Under the pieces are notes generated by a model. That model searched no databases. It was not told where the DNA came from and saw only the letters and a list, made by a program, of their open reading frames with translations. From CAYRXM01 sp964428175 (GTDB lineage Bacteria; Chloroflexota; Anaerolineae; JAFGEY01), in NCBI GenBank assembly GCA_964428175.1, contig CAYRXM010000004.1, forward strand, positions 23,502-87,501: DNA of 64,000 nucleotides, in the 5' to 3' direction. A program made the translations under genes and the position numbers. Within the stretch, counting starts at the first letter, position 1. Each line of letters begins with the position of its first letter. Positions 7,952 through 16,610 of the stretch are shown piece after piece.

Positions 7952-8685
7952 TCCGACCCCAACACGTCGGCCAGGATGTCGGCGCCGGTCACGGCGGGCA
8001 TCAGACTTTCTGATACCAGGAAATAGTCGATGCGCCAGCCCACGTTGCGATCGCGGGCGCGGGTGATATAGGTCCACCAGGTGTAGCGGCCCGGTTCGTC
8101 GGGGTGAAAGCGGCGAAAGGTATCCACAAAGCCGTGCGCCAGGTAGCGATCCACCCACTCGCGCTCGACCGGCATAAATCCGGAGGTGTTTTCGTTGCTC
8201 TTGGGATTGGCCAGGTCGATCGGCTTGTGCGCGGTGTTCACATCGCCACAGACGATCAGCCTGTCCCCCTGCGCGTGAAGGGCATCGCAGTACTGCAAGA
8301 AATGGTCGTAAAAACGCAGTTTGTAATCGAGCCGTTCCGGGCCCATGCCGCCGTTGGGAAAATAAACGTTGAACAGCTTGAACCCGGGATGAGCGGTCAT
8401 CAGCACCCGGCCTTCCACGTCAAATTCCTCAATGCCAAAGCCGTTTTGCACCCCCAGCGGCTCCCCCTTGCTGAACGTCGCCACGCCGCTGTAGCCTTTG
8501 CGCTGCGCCGAGTTCCAGTAAGCGCGATAGCCATCGGGGTGAAGCATCCGTTCACTCAATTGGTTGGGCTGTGCCTTGGTCTCTTGCAGGCAGAGCACGT
8601 CGGGCTGCGCCGCAGCCAGCCACTCCCAAAAGCCTTTGTTCTCCACCGCGCGGATGCCGTTGACATTCCAGGATATGAGTTTCAT
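7888..8685 (-). CDS. xth: Exodeoxyribonuclease III (AP endonuclease)
   Basis: 265 residues, the normal ExoIII length. It begins 'MKLISWNVNGIRAVENKGF', the family N-terminus. It has 'VLCLQETKAQ' (catalytic Glu), 'GDVNTAHKPIDL' (Asp/Asn pair), 'RIDYFLVS' and 'GSDHCPISLEL' (terminal catalytic Asp-His). It acts in base-excision repair, cutting DNA at abasic sites and trimming 3' ends. The start at 8685 is fixed by the conserved N-terminus. The last ~16 residues run past the usual end and overlap the convergent ABC ATPase gene. Confidence 0.95.
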   Translation of the reverse strand: MKLISWNVNGIRAVENKGFWEWLAAAQPDVLCLQETKAQPNQLSERMLHPDGYRAYWNSAQRKGYSGVATFSKGEPLGVQNGFGIEEFDVEGRVLMTAHPGFKLFNVYFPNGGMGPERLDYKLRFYDHFLQYCDALHAQGDRLIVCGDVNTAHKPIDLANPKSNENTSGFMPVEREWVDRYLAHGFVDTFRRFHPDEPGRYTWWTYITRARDRNVGWRIDYFLVSESLMPAVTGADILADVLGSDHCPISLELDESALARCISQI

Positions 8686-8699
8686 AGTTTGTCCTTGAT

Positions 8700-9608
8700 T
8701 TATTTCAAACGAGATAATATATACACCAAAATGGCAACCGCGATCGCCGCAATCACAAAAAATCCCACTATGCCCAGGCCGATCCACAGCGTCAGGTAGG
8801 GATTGGCCTGGCGGACGCGATAGGCAGACTGCTCCAGCGACGAAAGCTCCGCCGTCACCGTCGGCGCGGGCAGCCGCTCGGCGATGTGCGCCAGGCGCAG
8901 CAGATCGTTGACCCAGCCCTGCATCAGCGCCGGGTCGGGATCAAAGCTGAGCATCTGTGTGCTGCCGCTGAGCAGCAGTTGGAACGTGCCCGGTCGCAAG
9001 AGCACCTGCTGGCGGGTGAAAATGCTCTCCAGCGCGGTCAGCCGTTTGAAAATCTCCCGCGCGTGCGGGTTGTCGAACAGCGTGCGCGTCCACCCCTCGT
9101 CGTGCGGAAAAACGGTCAGCGCCGGGTCGCCGACGGGCAAGATCGGCTTGTCTGCCAGCCCGGCGAAAAAGCGCGTGTCGCCGTGCGCGCCGGTGACGCC
9201 CAGCCGTGTGGGCAGCGAGGTGCCCACCTCGATCTCCATCCTCGGCCCGCGCGCCATGTACACGTCGACCTGGCGGCCGTTGAGTGTGCCGTGATACTGG
9301 CGAAAAAAGCTCAGGTAGGTCTTGCCTTCCAGCCCCAGCGGGCAAAAAATCGCATCGAGTTTTTGCTTGCGCAGATAGGTGGAAAGACCCAACGTCACCA
9401 CCGGCACGCCGCCAAAGAGCAGCAGCCCCAAAAATGCGATTCCCCCCAGCAACAGCCAGGGCGGTACGATACCGTACAGCGCCTGCACCAGCCACACGAT
9501 CAAAAACACCAGCATCAATCCCAGTGGAAGACCGATCACGACCGAGATCACGCGAATGATCATCGCCCGCCCGCAGCCAAGGGCTATATCCTTGCCGGTA
9601 GTGGACAT
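8700..9608 (-). CDS. Membrane protein with large soluble domain, unknown function
   Basis: 302 residues. Two hydrophobic segments lie near the N-terminus (about 15-40, 'VIGLPLGLMLVFLIVWLV', and 50-78). A ~190-residue soluble domain follows, and one span closes the C-terminus ('FFVIAAIAVAILVYIL'). The soluble part contains 'DVYMARGPRMEIEVGTSLPT' and 'ALTVFPHDEGWTRTLF'. I recognise no family. It lies 14 bases upstream of xth on the same strand and may be in its operon. The start at 9608 has an upstream AAGGAGG, seen as CCTCCTT at 9615-9621. Confidence 0.75.
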   Translation of the reverse strand: MSTTGKDIALGCGRAMIIRVISVVIGLPLGLMLVFLIVWLVQALYGIVPPWLLLGGIAFLGLLLFGGVPVVTLGLSTYLRKQKLDAIFCPLGLEGKTYLSFFRQYHGTLNGRQVDVYMARGPRMEIEVGTSLPTRLGVTGAHGDTRFFAGLADKPILPVGDPALTVFPHDEGWTRTLFDNPHAREIFKRLTALESIFTRQQVLLRPGTFQLLLSGSTQMLSFDPDPALMQGWVNDLLRLAHIAERLPAPTVTAELSSLEQSAYRVRQANPYLTLWIGLGIVGFFVIAAIAVAILVYILSRLK

Positions 9609-9627
9609 AAAGACCTCCTTGAGTATG

Positions 9628-10251
9628 CTAGATTGATCGCAAATAGACCCCGTACCACCACGCGCTGCCGGCCGGCTCGATCCAGGTCTCCGGTGTCACC
9701 GCCTGCGCCGACCAGAACAGCGCGCCGTCGGCCAGCAAATCGCCGAGTGTCGTCGGACACTTGCTTGCCCGTTCAAGCTGCGCTTTGCTGAGACCCAAAA
9801 TGCCCGGCACTTCCATGCCCGGATCGGGTTCGACATCATCGGGCGCGGCGGCCAGAAAAACCGGGTTGACAAAGTGTGGCGATTTCTCGCGCGGCGGGCG
9901 GCCAAATCGGAAAACCGCGCTCCAGATGAACAGCGGGCGCGGCGGCGGGCAGTCGAGTTGGGCGCTGATGTCCCGGGCCGGCCCTTCGCTGTCAAAAAAC
10001 AGCGTCCGTTCCGGCTCGATCAATGTCACCTCCAGCCCGGCCTCTTCTTGTGCCTCGCGCCGCACTGCCTGTGTCCAGGTCTCACCCACTTCCACGTGCC
10101 CGCCGATGCCAATAAGCTTGGCGATCTGTTCGTCGCCCCGGTCGCGCCAGTTGCGGCGGTCTTCGAGGGCAAAAAGCAGGCGATCGCGCCAGCGCAGAAT
10201 CAACCCGGTGGAATGATCGGCGTTTGAGGGGCCAAGGTCTTGGATTTTCAT
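9628..10251 (-). CDS. NUDIX hydrolase
   Basis: 207 residues. The Nudix box G-x5-E-x7-REx2EExG is visible in the stretch 'GHVEVGETWTQAVRREAQEE' and the residues after it, at about residues 50-72. The family cleaves nucleoside diphosphates linked to another group, and the substrate cannot be assigned. The C-terminus is longer than in minimal NUDIX proteins and has no known motif. The start overlaps the upstream stop as ATGA, so it is coupled to the pRiA4b ORF-3-like gene. Confidence 0.88.
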   Translation of the reverse strand: MKIQDLGPSNADHSTGLILRWRDRLLFALEDRRNWRDRGDEQIAKLIGIGGHVEVGETWTQAVRREAQEEAGLEVTLIEPERTLFFDSEGPARDISAQLDCPPPRPLFIWSAVFRFGRPPREKSPHFVNPVFLAAAPDDVEPDPGMEVPGILGLSKAQLERASKCPTTLGDLLADGALFWSAQAVTPETWIEPAGSAWWYGVYLRSI

Positions 10252-10805
10252 CGTACCGTTTTCAACGCCGCATTGACTTCATCCAGACTGAATGCCTGCG
10301 GGTCGAATTCCCCGCCGACCCATTCCAACATCTCGTCGTGTTCGGGATGTTCGGGGTTCTGAATTGCCTCCAGAAAATCGGCATAGCCCCACACCCCGCC
10401 GACGTCTTCGGGCGGGCAGGCCATCTTGCCCTTGATGCAGATGGGATATTCGACGCCCGGCTCGGCGGGCAGGATTTTTTCCACCAGGATCTCGTGCTCC
10501 CAACTGTCGCCAAAGTCGTACTCGTAGATAAACCGACTGCCTTCACCGGCCAGTTGGTTGAGTCGGTATTTTCTTTCGTTCTCGACCGGCTCCCAGTCTT
10601 CCGGGCTGGGTTCACTATAGTGGACGCCGTCAATCGTAAACAGGTGCAGGTGATAATCGCTCCAGCCCATTGCGGCCTGCAAAATGAGGTGCAGATGGGC
10701 CAGGGTGATGTCGTCCGGCGCCTGGATGCGCCGCCAGATGGGCGGTCTGAAATTCTTGAGAGTCACCTTGATCTGGTAAATTGTCTCACTCGATTTCTTT
10801 GCCAT
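10248..10805 (-). CDS. Plasmid pRiA4b ORF-3-like protein
   Basis: 185 residues from ATG 10805, which is preceded by AAGGAGAG. Family hallmarks are 'YQIKVTLKNFRPPIWRRI', 'LHLILQAAMGWSDYHLHLF', 'YEYDFGDSWEHEILVE' and 'CIKGKMACPPEDVGG', with the C-terminal 'YADFLEAIQNPEHPEHDEM'. These identify the domain first described on plasmid pRiA4b. The family occurs widely, often near mobile elements, and has no firm biochemical role. It is translationally coupled to the NUDIX gene downstream. Confidence 0.9.
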   Translation of the reverse strand: MAKKSSETIYQIKVTLKNFRPPIWRRIQAPDDITLAHLHLILQAAMGWSDYHLHLFTIDGVHYSEPSPEDWEPVENERKYRLNQLAGEGSRFIYEYDFGDSWEHEILVEKILPAEPGVEYPICIKGKMACPPEDVGGVWGYADFLEAIQNPEHPEHDEMLEWVGGEFDPQAFSLDEVNAALKTVR

Positions 10806-10893
10806 CGAACTCTCCTTTTTCATTTGGGTGTGTTTCATTTGATCTGGAGAGGAGTGCCGCACGCCCACGTGCGGCATCCCTGCTCCTTGCTTT

Positions 10894-12189
10894 TCATCCA
10901 ACCCACCCGCTGACCACCGGCAGTGTGAGCAGCGCGTGCGGCACGACCAGCACATCCAAATCTGATCCTAAATTCTCGGCGACGAGCTGCAATGCCTCTT
11001 GCATCGTCTGGGCGGGGATCAACTTGCAGGCGTGCACCACGTCCGGGCATTCGCTGCCGACGACGATCACCTGGCACTGTTCCAATACCTTGGCCATCAC
11101 GAACGCGCGCTGCCCGCCGGGTGGGTAGCCGTTTCGACGCGCGTCGTCGAGAATGGACTGGATGTCCGGCGCGTCGCGCATTGCCTGGAGAAAGCGCTGC
11201 TCGCCCACCCCCTCGCCTACCCCTTCTTCACAGCGCGCGGGGATGATGTACAGGCCGCCGGGCCGCACGGCCGGCGTCGGCGCAAAGTGCAGGTACGAGG
11301 GCGTGCGCGTGGCCTGGTAGAGGTTGGCGTCTTTGGGAAAGCCCACCCCGCCGACGGCCGCGTCGTACTGCTGCGGCACGGACACCTCGTACATCGAGCG
11401 GGCAAACTCGACCAGCTGGCGGTGCGTCTCCACCGGTTCGCCGGCCATCGTGCAAACCACGCGCCCGCCGTCGTCGAGCACGACATTGGCGATAAAGCGC
11501 AGCCCGGCGCGCAGCGCGGCCTCGGTGATCGCCTCGTGAAAGGGGTTGCCCTCGATCCGGCCCAGGCGCGTGCGCGGATCGTCGACAAAGCGCGGGCCGT
11601 GACTGTAGGCGATCAGCGCCTCGCCCGCCGCGCCAACGGCGACCGTCTTGCGCCCGCCGGAATAGCCAGCGTACTGGTGCGGCTCGACGATCCCCGTCGC
11701 AACAAGCAAATCCGCGTCGTGGGCGGCGCGATGCACCGACAGCGGAATGCCGTTGGCCTCGCCCAGGTCGACCAGCGCGGCGGGGTTCTGCGGCTCGTTG
11801 TCGATCACCCGGTAGCGCGCAACCACCGCCTGGCCCAACTTGGCGACCTTTTCCTCGTGTGTGCTGGGGCGGTGCATGCCGATACCGCACAGCAGGGTGA
11901 TGTCCTCATCGCGCACTCCCGCGTATTCGAGTTCACGCAAGATCGGCGGCACCAGCAGGTGATCGGGGCTGGCGCGGGTCGCATCGGTAAAGACGATGCA
12001 AACAGTGTCGCCGCGATGGGCCAGATCGCGCAAGGGCAACGAGCCGACCGGTTCGACCAGCGCCGCATCGACGGCTGCCGGCACGTCGGGGATGGGCGGA
12101 ACCGGTTTCGACTCGACCAGGTGCCCGCGCATACCCGGCAAAAGGTCGAATTCGAGGTGGGTTTTGCCGAACGGAATGCGATAGGTCAT
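10894..12189 (-). CDS. LarA-like nickel-dependent racemase/epimerase family protein
   Basis: 431 residues, close to the LarA length. It has 'GMHRPSTHEE' (matching the LarA His-108 region) and 'EPHQYAGYSGGRKTVAVG' (His-174 and the Lys-184 that carries the nickel-pincer cofactor in LarA). In characterised members this enzyme interconverts stereoisomers of alpha-hydroxy acids with the NPN cofactor. No larB, larC or larE genes for cofactor synthesis lie in the window, so cofactor supply must come from elsewhere. The exact substrate is unknown, since many LarA homologues do not act on lactate. Confidence 0.88.
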   Translation of the reverse strand: MTYRIPFGKTHLEFDLLPGMRGHLVESKPVPPIPDVPAAVDAALVEPVGSLPLRDLAHRGDTVCIVFTDATRASPDHLLVPPILRELEYAGVRDEDITLLCGIGMHRPSTHEEKVAKLGQAVVARYRVIDNEPQNPAALVDLGEANGIPLSVHRAAHDADLLVATGIVEPHQYAGYSGGRKTVAVGAAGEALIAYSHGPRFVDDPRTRLGRIEGNPFHEAITEAALRAGLRFIANVVLDDGGRVVCTMAGEPVETHRQLVEFARSMYEVSVPQQYDAAVGGVGFPKDANLYQATRTPSYLHFAPTPAVRPGGLYIIPARCEEGVGEGVGEQRFLQAMRDAPDIQSILDDARRNGYPPGGQRAFVMAKVLEQCQVIVVGSECPDVVHACKLIPAQTMQEALQLVAENLGSDLDVLVVPHALLTLPVVSGWVG

Positions 12190-12353
12190 CCTCTATCCAT
12201 TACCGAGTCTCCTGAAAAAAGTCTCTCACGCCAAGTCGCATCCAACCTTCGGTTGGCGACGCAAAGATTGTTAAAATAGTCTTTGAGTTCTGTATTTATA
12301 CCAAAACTTGGCGACTTGGCGCCTTTGCGCGAGTTCTTTCAGTGGAGTCATTA

Positions 12354-12998
12354 CTATATCCCTTGCGAAGGTTGGCAACCTTCGCAAGGGTGGCTGATTT
12401 CGGATTGAATCTGCGCCACAAAGGTGTGCATGAAAACGAGGCGCTGCCGGGCCATTTCCTGCCCGGTCGGCGTGACCGGCTGCCAGCTCATTTGAAAGCG
12501 AATCTGGTCGGCGACGGTGGCCGGCGGGCGGGTAAACTGCTCGGCAAAGGGGACGGCGGCATCATAGGCGGGCAAATCGCCCTTGCTCATCCAGGCGCGC
12601 ATCAGGCCGAGCGCGCCCATCCCATCGAGCATGTCGGCGTCGCGCAGCACGCAGAGCAGCGGCGTATCGGTGCGCAGGCTGTTGTGCCAGCGCACGGCAA
12701 AGAGGATCGCCTCGCGCTGATCGTCAGGGAGGGGCAGGTCGGCCAGCAGCGGGGCGGCCAATGCTGCCGACCGCGCGCCGTGCTCCGCTTCCGGCCCGGG
12801 CTGCGTGCGACCGGCGTCGTGGATCAGCGCGGCGATCTCGGCCGGCCACGGATCGACGCCTTCTGCCGCGGCGATAACCAAAATGTTGCGCCGCACCCGG
12901 TCGACGTGCAGCCAGTCGTGCGCCACCGCCGGGTTGTCTTGGAACAGCCCGCGCACCCAGGTTTCGACTCGTTCAATCACTTGACGCCGTGTATCCAT
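12354..12998 (-). CDS. HD-domain phosphohydrolase
   Basis: 214 residues. The HD signature is spread over 'HDWLHVDRVRRN', 'ALIHDAGRT', 'AVRWHNSL' and 'LRDADMLDGMGALG', giving the His, His-Asp and Asp metal ligands of the superfamily. Members cleave phosphomonoesters or nucleotides, and the substrate is not evident. The last ~11 residues (ending PCEGCQPSQGI) are encoded by a 29-base palindrome at 12361-12389, so the C-terminus is probably not ancestral. A consensus promoter lies just upstream at 13031-13059. Confidence 0.88.
   Translation of the reverse strand: MDTRRQVIERVETWVRGLFQDNPAVAHDWLHVDRVRRNILVIAAAEGVDPWPAEIAALIHDAGRTQPGPEAEHGARSAALAAPLLADLPLPDDQREAILFAVRWHNSLRTDTPLLCVLRDADMLDGMGALGLMRAWMSKGDLPAYDAAVPFAEQFTRPPATVADQIRFQMSWQPVTPTGQEMARQRLVFMHTFVAQIQSEISHPCEGCQPSQGI
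12361..12389. repeat. 29-base near-perfect palindrome at the end of the HD gene
   Basis: CCTTGCGAAGGTTG (12361-12374), one central G, then CAACCTTCGCAAGG (12376-12389), a perfect 14-bp inverted repeat. It lies inside the last codons of the HD hydrolase. A related smaller hairpin, CCAACC-TTC-GGTTGG, is at 12242-12256 in the 160-base gap. Both may form hairpins on the minus transcript, but no T-run follows, so terminator activity is doubtful. It is likely a REP-type repeat. Confidence 0.65.
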
Positions 12999-13030
12999 CT
13001 TGATATCCTGTGAATCGAGACATTAGGGGG

Positions 13031-13059
13031 AGTATAACCCACCCGGCGAGGTTTGTCAA
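13031..13059 (-). promoter_or_regulatory. Promoter of the HD hydrolase gene
   Basis: Reading the minus strand: TTGACA (13054-13059), 17-base spacer, TATACT (13031-13036). This is near-consensus for the housekeeping sigma factor. Transcription would start near 13024, about 25 bases before ATG 12998. Confidence 0.75.
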
Positions 13060-13063
13060 TCAT

Positions 13064-13092
13064 TTGCGCAAAAGGGTCAACCATGCTAGAAT
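13064..13092 (+). promoter_or_regulatory. Promoter of the glycosidase gene
   Basis: TTGCGC (13064-13069), 17-base spacer and TAGAAT (13087-13092), with a TGC extension directly before the -10. Start near 13099 gives a 175-base leader to the TTG start at 13275. It is divergent from the HD gene promoter and the two nearly overlap. Confidence 0.55.
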
Positions 13093-13274
13093 ATCTGCTC
13101 ATTCTAGCCCGTTAAGGGAGGAGAATTCAGAGGCATTCCGGCACAATCCTCTGAACGTTTTTTTGAAACGTCTGATCGATTGATTCATCCGACGTGCTTC
13201 GCTGCACCCGCGCGACACCGGCACACCCGGCGTCCAGACGGAGGGGCGAGAAAAAATGGAAAGGAGCAAAATCC

Positions 13275-16200
13275 TTGAGTACCCAAGAAAGCAAACCAGA
13301 TCAGCCCAAAGGCGGCGCCGCAAAAAACCGCGTTGGTAGCCTGATCATCAACATTCTTTTGGCCGTCGTGATCCTGGTCAGCGCGCTGTGGCTGCCGCCG
13401 ATCTCGATCGGCAAACGCCTTTCCGAGGGCGGCTATGTTGCTCTGGGAGAAGGCATCTGGTCGATTGCCGACGCTGACGGCACCATCCTCACCGTGCGTC
13501 CGGAAGGGCTGCGCGGCAAGCTGAAAGCCAAACTCCACGCTGTTCCTCGCTCAGACTTTATCGCCGGCTCGAGCGACCAAGACCTCGTTCCGGCCGCCGC
13601 CGCGCTTCCCTCATACGTCGACATCAAAAGCCCGGTTTACCGGCTCGCTCTGCGCGGCGAACTGCCATCGGCGGCGCTGCTGACGGTGCCCATCCCCAAC
13701 GACGCCTTGCCCTACGAAACGCTCGACATGTACGCCTGGGACGGCGCGAACTGGAACTGGGTGCCCTGCCGCGTCATCGCCCAGGAAGATGTGATCCTGG
13801 CCGAACTGGGCAATCTGCCCGAACAGTTCGACTTTGTGGTGGCGCAAACCAGGCTGCTCCCGCCGGTCATCTCGGCCGACTTGAGCGGCAGCACCGTGCC
13901 CGAAGCGGCCAGCGGCACCGTGGTCGAACTGAACCCGCACGCACTGACCATCGGCGACGACGGCCAGGTGATCGGCACGGCCAAATTCGACCTCAATGCG
14001 GCCTCGCCCTATGCGATCATTCCGGTGCTGACCAACTGGCGCGAAGGCGAAGCGATCCGCAGCGATCTGGTCGACAATATGCTGGTCAACTCGGACCTGC
14101 GCCAGGCGCACATCGAGGCCATCGTGCAGGCGGTGAACGAAAACAATTTCCAGGGCATCATGCTCGACTACCGGGCGATCAACCCGGGCTTGCGCGGCTC
14201 GTGGACCGAATTTGTGTCGCTGCTGGCCCAGGCGCTGCACCAGCAGGGCAAAACCCTGGCCGTCCGCGTCGAATACCCGCGCCAGGTGGCCTATGACCAG
14301 TGGGATACCGGCGTGTCCGACTGGATGGCCCTCGGCAAGGCCGTCGACGTGCTGCAAGTGCCGGCCATTCCCGATCCACAGGCCTTTGTGGCCGATGGAT
14401 TGATGGAGCAGTTGTTCGACTGGGCCGTCACCCAGGTACACCGCCACAAATTGCAGTTTATCCTCTCCACCCGCAGCGTCGATCTCAAGGGCAACAACCC
14501 CAGGTACGTGACCTATGTCGATGCGATGGATCCCTTTGCGAACGTCATCGTCGAAGGCGGGCGCGAAGCGGTGAACACCGGCGAGCACGTCGTCTTTGCC
14601 CTCAGCACCGGTCAGGGCGGCACCGGAATCATGTACGACGAAGGATCGCGCACCTATTGGTTCCGCTACCGCGATGATCGCAACGAAGAACACACCGTCT
14701 GGCTGGAAAACGCGGCCAGCATCGCCCACAAGCTGGAGCGGATGGCCTTTTACAATTTCCGCGGTGTGGCTTTTCAATATCTGCTTGACGACGGCAACGA
14801 CGATCAGGTCTGGCAGGTGATCCACGAGTTTCACACCCGCACCATCCCCCAGATGACCGACCAGTTCTCCGTGGTCTGGACCATCGACCGGGATGGCGAG
14901 ATGGTCGAGCAGCTTACCACCTCGCTCGCCGAGCCGCATTTTGGCTGGGCCACCGACGACACTGGCACGTACCGGATCGTCGCCGCCGTCTCGTCGGATA
15001 TGGGCAAGACGACCACCGTGCGCAGCGAAACACAGCTTCGGGTTGGCGAGGGCATCGTCCCGCCTGAGGCCGAGCCGACTCCATCCGTCGAGGTGGAACC
15101 CGAGCCGGAAGCCACGTCGACGCCCGAACCGACGGCCACCCCCGAACCGACGCCCACGCCGGAACCGACCCAGTCTGCGGACAGCGCGGTCAAGGCCACA
15201 ATCAACAGCAGCACGCTCAACCTGCGCGCCGGCCCGGGCACCAACTATGCCAAGCTCGGCTCCGCCCGCCAGGGCGACGTGTTCAGCGTCGTCGGCAAAA
15301 ACGAGAGCGGCAGTTGGATCAAGATCAGGGCCAACAATGGAGACGAAGCGTGGGTCAGCGTCGAGTTTGTCACCCTCAGCAGCTCGTTGAGCGGGGTTGC
15401 TGTCGCCCAGGCGCCGGCGACGCCGACGCCCGGATCGCCGTCTACGCAGCCGTCACAGCCCACCCAGCCCACCCCCAGCGGGCCGGTGCCGGCTACCAGC
15501 AGCACCGGTTTTGGCTACGGCATCCAGGTCCACGCGCCGACCGGGTCGCAGCAGGTCATGAACATGGTCAACGGCCTCGGCTTTGGCTGGATCAAGCAGC
15601 AGGTGCGCTGGCAGTGGACCGAAGCCGCCAAAGGCCAGTACGGCTTTAAGGACATGGAAGGGCTGGTCAATGGGGCCAACGCCGCCGGGATCAAGATCAT
15701 GTTCAGCGTCGTCGCCGCCCCGGAATGGGCGCGCGGCGGCAAGCATGGCGACGGCCCGCCGGACAACTATCAGGATTTTTACAACTTTATGGGCGCCATG
15801 GCCGCTCATTTCAAGGGGCGCGTGCATGCCTATGAAATCTGGAACGAGCAAAACCTGCAGCGCGAGTGGGAAGGTTCGCCGCTCAGCGCGGCCGATTACG
15901 TGCGCCTGCTCAAGGGCGCTTACCAGGCGATCAAGGCCGCCGACCCCAACGCCAAGGTGATCAGCGGGGCCATGACCCCCACCGGCATCAATGATGGGGT
16001 GTGGGCCATCGACGACCGCGTCTACTTGCAGCAGATGTACAACGCCGGGCTGAAATACTACTGCGACGCCATCGGCGCGCACCCCAGCGGCTTTGCCAAC
16101 CCGCCCGACATCTATTTCAAAGGCCCATACGGCGCGCCGGGACTCGATCCCAACCGTGGACACGACGATCAACCGAGCTTTTTCTTCCGCAACACGATGG

Positions 16201-16532
16201 AAGATTACTATGCGGTTATGGTCAAAAACGGCGACGGCGGCAAGCGCATCTGGGCCACCGAGTTCGGCTGGCCGACCAATGACGGCATGGGCGTGCCGCC
16301 CAGCCCCAACTACGAGTTCGCCGCCGACATCACCGAACAGCAGCAGGCCGATTACATCGTGCGCGCCTACCAGTGGTCGAAAAGCTGGGGCCACGCCGGG
16401 GTCATGTTCCTGTGGAACCTCAATTTCTGGCCCACCGTTGGGGCAGAAAATGAAATGGCCAAGTACGGCATCGTGCGCGGCGACTGGTCGCCGCGACCGG
16501 CGTACATTGCCCTGCAAAATATGCCCAAGTAA
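13275..16532 (+). CDS. Membrane-anchored multidomain protein: GH18-like, SH3b, clan GH-A glycosidase
   Basis: 1085 residues from TTG 13275, chosen because AAGGAG at 13261-13266 is well spaced and upstream in-frame codons encode an unlikely Arg-rich stretch. A membrane anchor lies at about 20-42. A GH18-like barrel lies at about 230-560, where the catalytic DxDxE motif reads 'GIMLDYRAI': Asp-298 is kept but Arg-300 replaces the catalytic Glu. A Pro/Glu/Thr linker, an SH3b domain (about 640-702, 'STLNLRAGPGTNYAKLG') and a second linker follow. A clan GH-A glycosidase domain (747-1085) has acid/base Glu-858 ('IWNEQNL') and nucleophile Glu-996 ('WATEFGWPT'). It probably binds and cleaves a surface or external polysaccharide. 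Confidence 0.87.
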   Translation: MSTQESKPDQPKGGAAKNRVGSLIINILLAVVILVSALWLPPISIGKRLSEGGYVALGEGIWSIADADGTILTVRPEGLRGKLKAKLHAVPRSDFIAGSSDQDLVPAAAALPSYVDIKSPVYRLALRGELPSAALLTVPIPNDALPYETLDMYAWDGANWNWVPCRVIAQEDVILAELGNLPEQFDFVVAQTRLLPPVISADLSGSTVPEAASGTVVELNPHALTIGDDGQVIGTAKFDLNAASPYAIIPVLTNWREGEAIRSDLVDNMLVNSDLRQAHIEAIVQAVNENNFQGIMLDYRAINPGLRGSWTEFVSLLAQALHQQGKTLAVRVEYPRQVAYDQWDTGVSDWMALGKAVDVLQVPAIPDPQAFVADGLMEQLFDWAVTQVHRHKLQFILSTRSVDLKGNNPRYVTYVDAMDPFANVIVEGGREAVNTGEHVVFALSTGQGGTGIMYDEGSRTYWFRYRDDRNEEHTVWLENAASIAHKLERMAFYNFRGVAFQYLLDDGNDDQVWQVIHEFHTRTIPQMTDQFSVVWTIDRDGEMVEQLTTSLAEPHFGWATDDTGTYRIVAAVSSDMGKTTTVRSETQLRVGEGIVPPEAEPTPSVEVEPEPEATSTPEPTATPEPTPTPEPTQSADSAVKATINSSTLNLRAGPGTNYAKLGSARQGDVFSVVGKNESGSWIKIRANNGDEAWVSVEFVTLSSSLSGVAVAQAPATPTPGSPSTQPSQPTQPTPSGPVPATSSTGFGYGIQVHAPTGSQQVMNMVNGLGFGWIKQQVRWQWTEAAKGQYGFKDMEGLVNGANAAGIKIMFSVVAAPEWARGGKHGDGPPDNYQDFYNFMGAMAAHFKGRVHAYEIWNEQNLQREWEGSPLSAADYVRLLKGAYQAIKAADPNAKVISGAMTPTGINDGVWAIDDRVYLQQMYNAGLKYYCDAIGAHPSGFANPPDIYFKGPYGAPGLDPNRGHDDQPSFFFRNTMEDYYAVMVKNGDGGKRIWATEFGWPTNDGMGVPPSPNYEFAADITEQQQADYIVRAYQWSKSWGHAGVMFLWNLNFWPTVGAENEMAKYGIVRGDWSPRPAYIALQNMPK

Positions 16533-16553
16533 GACACCGGGCATCAAAAACAC

Positions 16554-16590
16554 CGAGAAACCAGGGTTTTGTCAAAACCCTGGTTTCTTG
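16554..16590 (+). terminator. Palindromic repeat acting as probable terminator
   Basis: CCAGGGTTTT-GTC-AAAACCCTGG (16561-16583) is followed by TTTCTTGATTTTC. The flanks GAGAAA/TTTCTTG extend the pairing. It sits 30 bases after the glycosidase stop. A very similar palindrome with the same AAGAAACCAGG...CCTGG layout follows valS at 50963-51001, so this is a repeat family that doubles as a terminator. Confidence 0.65.
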
Positions 16591-16610
16591 ATTTTCTACC
16601 GGAGTTTGAT

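Noticed and set aside
10248..10805. pRiA4b ORF-3-like gene as evidence of an integrated plasmid
   Set aside because: The family is widespread in chromosomes. No plasmid replication, mobilisation or attachment sequence is near it.
13611..14939. Long open frame opposite the GH18-like coding region (442 codons)
   Set aside because: It lies antisense to a clearly coding gene with intact domains, has no ribosome site and codes for no recognisable protein. GC-rich genes commonly leave such shadows.
15105..15175. Short DNA repeats in the glycosidase gene
   Set aside because: These encode the Pro/Glu/Thr linker (PEPTATPEPTPTPEP type) and are explained by protein composition.
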